Source of the DNA: Thermoflexales bacterium
Lineage (GTDB): Bacteria; Chloroflexota; Anaerolineae; S140-20
Direction: 5' to 3'
Length of the DNA stretch: 5,462 nt
Assembly: GCA_015484715.1 (NCBI GenBank)
Contig: WFUY01000348.1
Coordinates: forward strand, 1 to 5,462
Shown: piece by piece, positions 4,064-5,462 of the stretch
Layout: every line of letters begins with the position of its first letter
Position numbering within the stretch: the stretch's first letter is position 1
Notes under the pieces: generated by a model
Told to the model about the DNA's origin: nothing
Seen by the model: the letters and a program-made list of their open reading frames with translations, nothing else
Databases searched by the model: none
Made by a program: the position numbers and the translations under genes

Positions 4064-5462
4064 ATGGGTCGTATCCGGCAGGTGTTACGCAGCCTCTTCT
4101 TTCCCCCGCCAGGGACCCGGCTATGGCGGTGGTTATTGCCCTACGCCATCCTGGGCGTGATGACCCTGGTGGTGCTGATCCTCGGCGCGTATAGCTGGGA
4201 GTACACCAACTCCCCGGAGTTCTGTGGCACAGCCTGCCACACCATGCCTCCCGAGTACACCGCCTACCTGGTCTCACCCCACGCCCGGGTGAAGTGCGTC
4301 GAGTGCCACATCGGACGCAGCTTCATCGCCACCCAGATTTCACGCAAGGCTGGGGACATTGAGCACATCGTCTCCTTGGCTTTCCGGCGCTACGAGTTCC
4401 CCATCTACGTCAGGACGATGCGGCCGGCGCGGGAGAGCTGCGAACGCTGTCACTACCCGGAGAAGTTCTCCGACGACAGCCTGCGCGAGATCAAGCGCTT
4501 CCGCGACGACCGGGACAACACGCCCTACAGCATCTACCTCACGCTGAAGACGGGCGGTGGCAGCAAGCGCCAAGGACTGGGAAGGGGCATCCACTGGCAC
4601 ATCGAAAACCCCGTCTACTACCTGGCCCTGGACCCCGATGAGCAGGTGATCCCCTACGTGCGGGTGGTGGGCGACGATGGGTCCGTCACCGAGTATGTGG
4701 ATGTCGAGGCCGACATCAACCCGGCGGAGGTAGACCCGGCCGACCTGAAGGAGATGGACTGCATCACCTGTCACAACCGCATCACCCACCTGATCCGCCC
4801 GCCTGACGATATTGTAGACCAACTGATGGCGCGCCGAGTGATCTCGCCGGAGATCCCGGAGATCCACCGCAAGGCCGTCGAGGCGCTCAGCACCCGTTAC
4901 GACTCCATCGAGATAGCGATGAACGCCATTGCCGGCCTGATGGGCTACTATCAGACCTACTACCCGGATTTCTACGCGGCCAACCGGGATCAGATCGAGG
5001 CGGCCATTGCAGCCCTGCAGGAAGCCTACCGACAGAGCGTCTTCCCGGAGCAGAAGGCCGATTGGACCACCCACGTCAACGAGATTGGTCACAAGTACTC
5101 ACCCGGCTGTTTCCGTTGCCACGACGGCAAGCACTTGAACGCGCAACAAGAGGCCATCCGGCTGGAGTGTAACCTCTGTCACTCGATCCCCGTGGTGGTC
5201 GGCCCCAACGACTTCGTCGCCAGGATCGAGATCAGCCGGGGGCCGGAGCCTAAGTCCCACCTGCACGCCAACTGGATTGGCCTGCACCGCGACATCTTCG
5301 ACGACACCTGCGCCAACTGCCATACCACCGAGGACCCCGGAGGGACCAGCAACGTCTCCTTCTGCTCCAACAGCGCCTGTCACGGTACGGTGTGGGAGTA
5401 CGCTGGCCTGGATGCGCCGGAACTGCGCAAAATCCTGGCCCAGCAGGTCCCCCAGATTGCCC
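4064..5462 (+). CDS. NapC/NirT-type octaheme quinol-linked cytochrome c (partial, 3' end missing)
   Basis: The reading frame is open from 4064 to the window edge (466 codons and one base), with no stop reached. It starts 36 bases after the previous gene. One N-terminal helix (about 23-43, WLLPYAILGVMTLVVLILGA) anchors the protein, and the rest lies outside. The first heme site is FCGTACHTM, a CX3CH at 54-59 followed by Met61. This matches the CHxM arrangement of NapC/NrfH heme 1, where the Met lies at the quinol site. Further sites are CVECH 78, CERCH 126, CITCH 233, CFRCH 349, CNLCH 369, CANCH 416 and a CX4CH (CSNSACH) at 434. A segment of about 100 residues without a heme site separates hemes 3 and 4, and a similar one lies between hemes 4 and 5, so this is a NapC/NirT head fused to a longer multiheme body. 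The layout resembles ImcH-like inner-membrane cytochromes of metal reducers. It probably oxidises menaquinol and feeds the neighbouring multiheme proteins. The distal end cannot be judged. Confidence 0.88.
   Translation, partial: MGRIRQVLRSLFFPPPGTRLWRWLLPYAILGVMTLVVLILGAYSWEYTNSPEFCGTACHTMPPEYTAYLVSPHARVKCVECHIGRSFIATQISRKAGDIEHIVSLAFRRYEFPIYVRTMRPARESCERCHYPEKFSDDSLREIKRFRDDRDNTPYSIYLTLKTGGGSKRQGLGRGIHWHIENPVYYLALDPDEQVIPYVRVVGDDGSVTEYVDVEADINPAEVDPADLKEMDCITCHNRITHLIRPPDDIVDQLMARRVISPEIPEIHRKAVEALSTRYDSIEIAMNAIAGLMGYYQTYYPDFYAANRDQIEAAIAALQEAYRQSVFPEQKADWTTHVNEIGHKYSPGCFRCHDGKHLNAQQEAIRLECNLCHSIPVVVGPNDFVARIEISRGPEPKSHLHANWIGLHRDIFDDTCANCHTTEDPGGTSNVSFCSNSACHGTVWEYAGLDAPELRKILAQQVPQIA

Noticed and set aside
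3997..4194. A 65-residue frame bridging the gap between the third and fourth genes
   Set aside because: It is out of frame with both genes, has no domain, and is overlapped by the NapC/NirT-like gene, which has a better ribosome binding site and a clear membrane helix.
1..5462. CRISPR array, tRNA/rRNA gene, insertion sequence or phage element
   Set aside because: The only repeats are the collagen-like and Thr-Pro coding repeats and the 23-base tandem operator. No transposase, tRNA-like fold or regularly spaced array was seen.

Overview
The window holds most of a co-directional (+ strand) operon for a membrane-bound multiheme cytochrome c / cytochrome b electron-transfer chain. Four genes are visible. 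The fourth runs off the right edge. Together they carry 26 predicted c-type heme sites (8 + 9 + 1 + 8) plus a cytochrome b membrane domain likely to hold two b hemes. The DNA is GC-rich. A Thr-Pro-Leu-rich linker of the type common in Anaerolineae-like Chloroflexota, together with a lipoprotein signal, suggests an uncultured anaerobic or facultative Chloroflexota bacterium. That taxonomic call is an inference from protein style and not a proof.

Layout. Positions 1-408 contain no convincing gene. They hold several short inverted repeats and then what looks like a regulated promoter: two near-identical CRP/FNR-type palindromes (GTGA-N6-TCAC, at 291-304 and 314-327) and a TATACT -10 box at 351-356, with a strong Shine-Dalgarno before the first gene. 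Gene 1 (409-1653) is a lipoprotein with a Gly-X-Y collagen-like stalk and an eight-heme cytochrome domain. A 115-nt gap with a strong GC hairpin (1688-1717) follows. Gene 2 (1768-2880) is a nine-heme cytochrome with an N-terminal signal peptide and a C-terminal membrane anchor. Gene 3 (2873-4027) overlaps gene 2 by 8 nt. It encodes a four-helix cytochrome b-like domain, a fifth helix, a Pro/Thr linker and a mono-heme cytochrome c domain. Gene 4 (4064 to beyond 5462) is a NapC/NirT-type quinol-linked cytochrome with one N-terminal helix and eight heme sites, including one CX3CH and one CX4CH.

How they may work together. Gene 3 (cytochrome b) and gene 4 (NapC/NirT-like) are both plausible menaquinol-reactive modules. 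The nine-heme gene 2 protein, tethered to the outer face of the membrane, would collect electrons and pass them to the stalked octaheme lipoprotein (gene 1), and from there to a cell-wall, extracellular or periplasmic acceptor. The overall composition (cytochrome b + NapC-like + large multiheme c) resembles the Cbc/ImcH-type quinone:cytochrome c oxidoreductases of metal-reducing bacteria. No dedicated terminal reductase, cytochrome c maturation gene or mobile element is visible. The most unusual elements are the collagen-like stalk on a multiheme lipoprotein and the tandem CRP/FNR-type operator placed almost exactly for class II activation.
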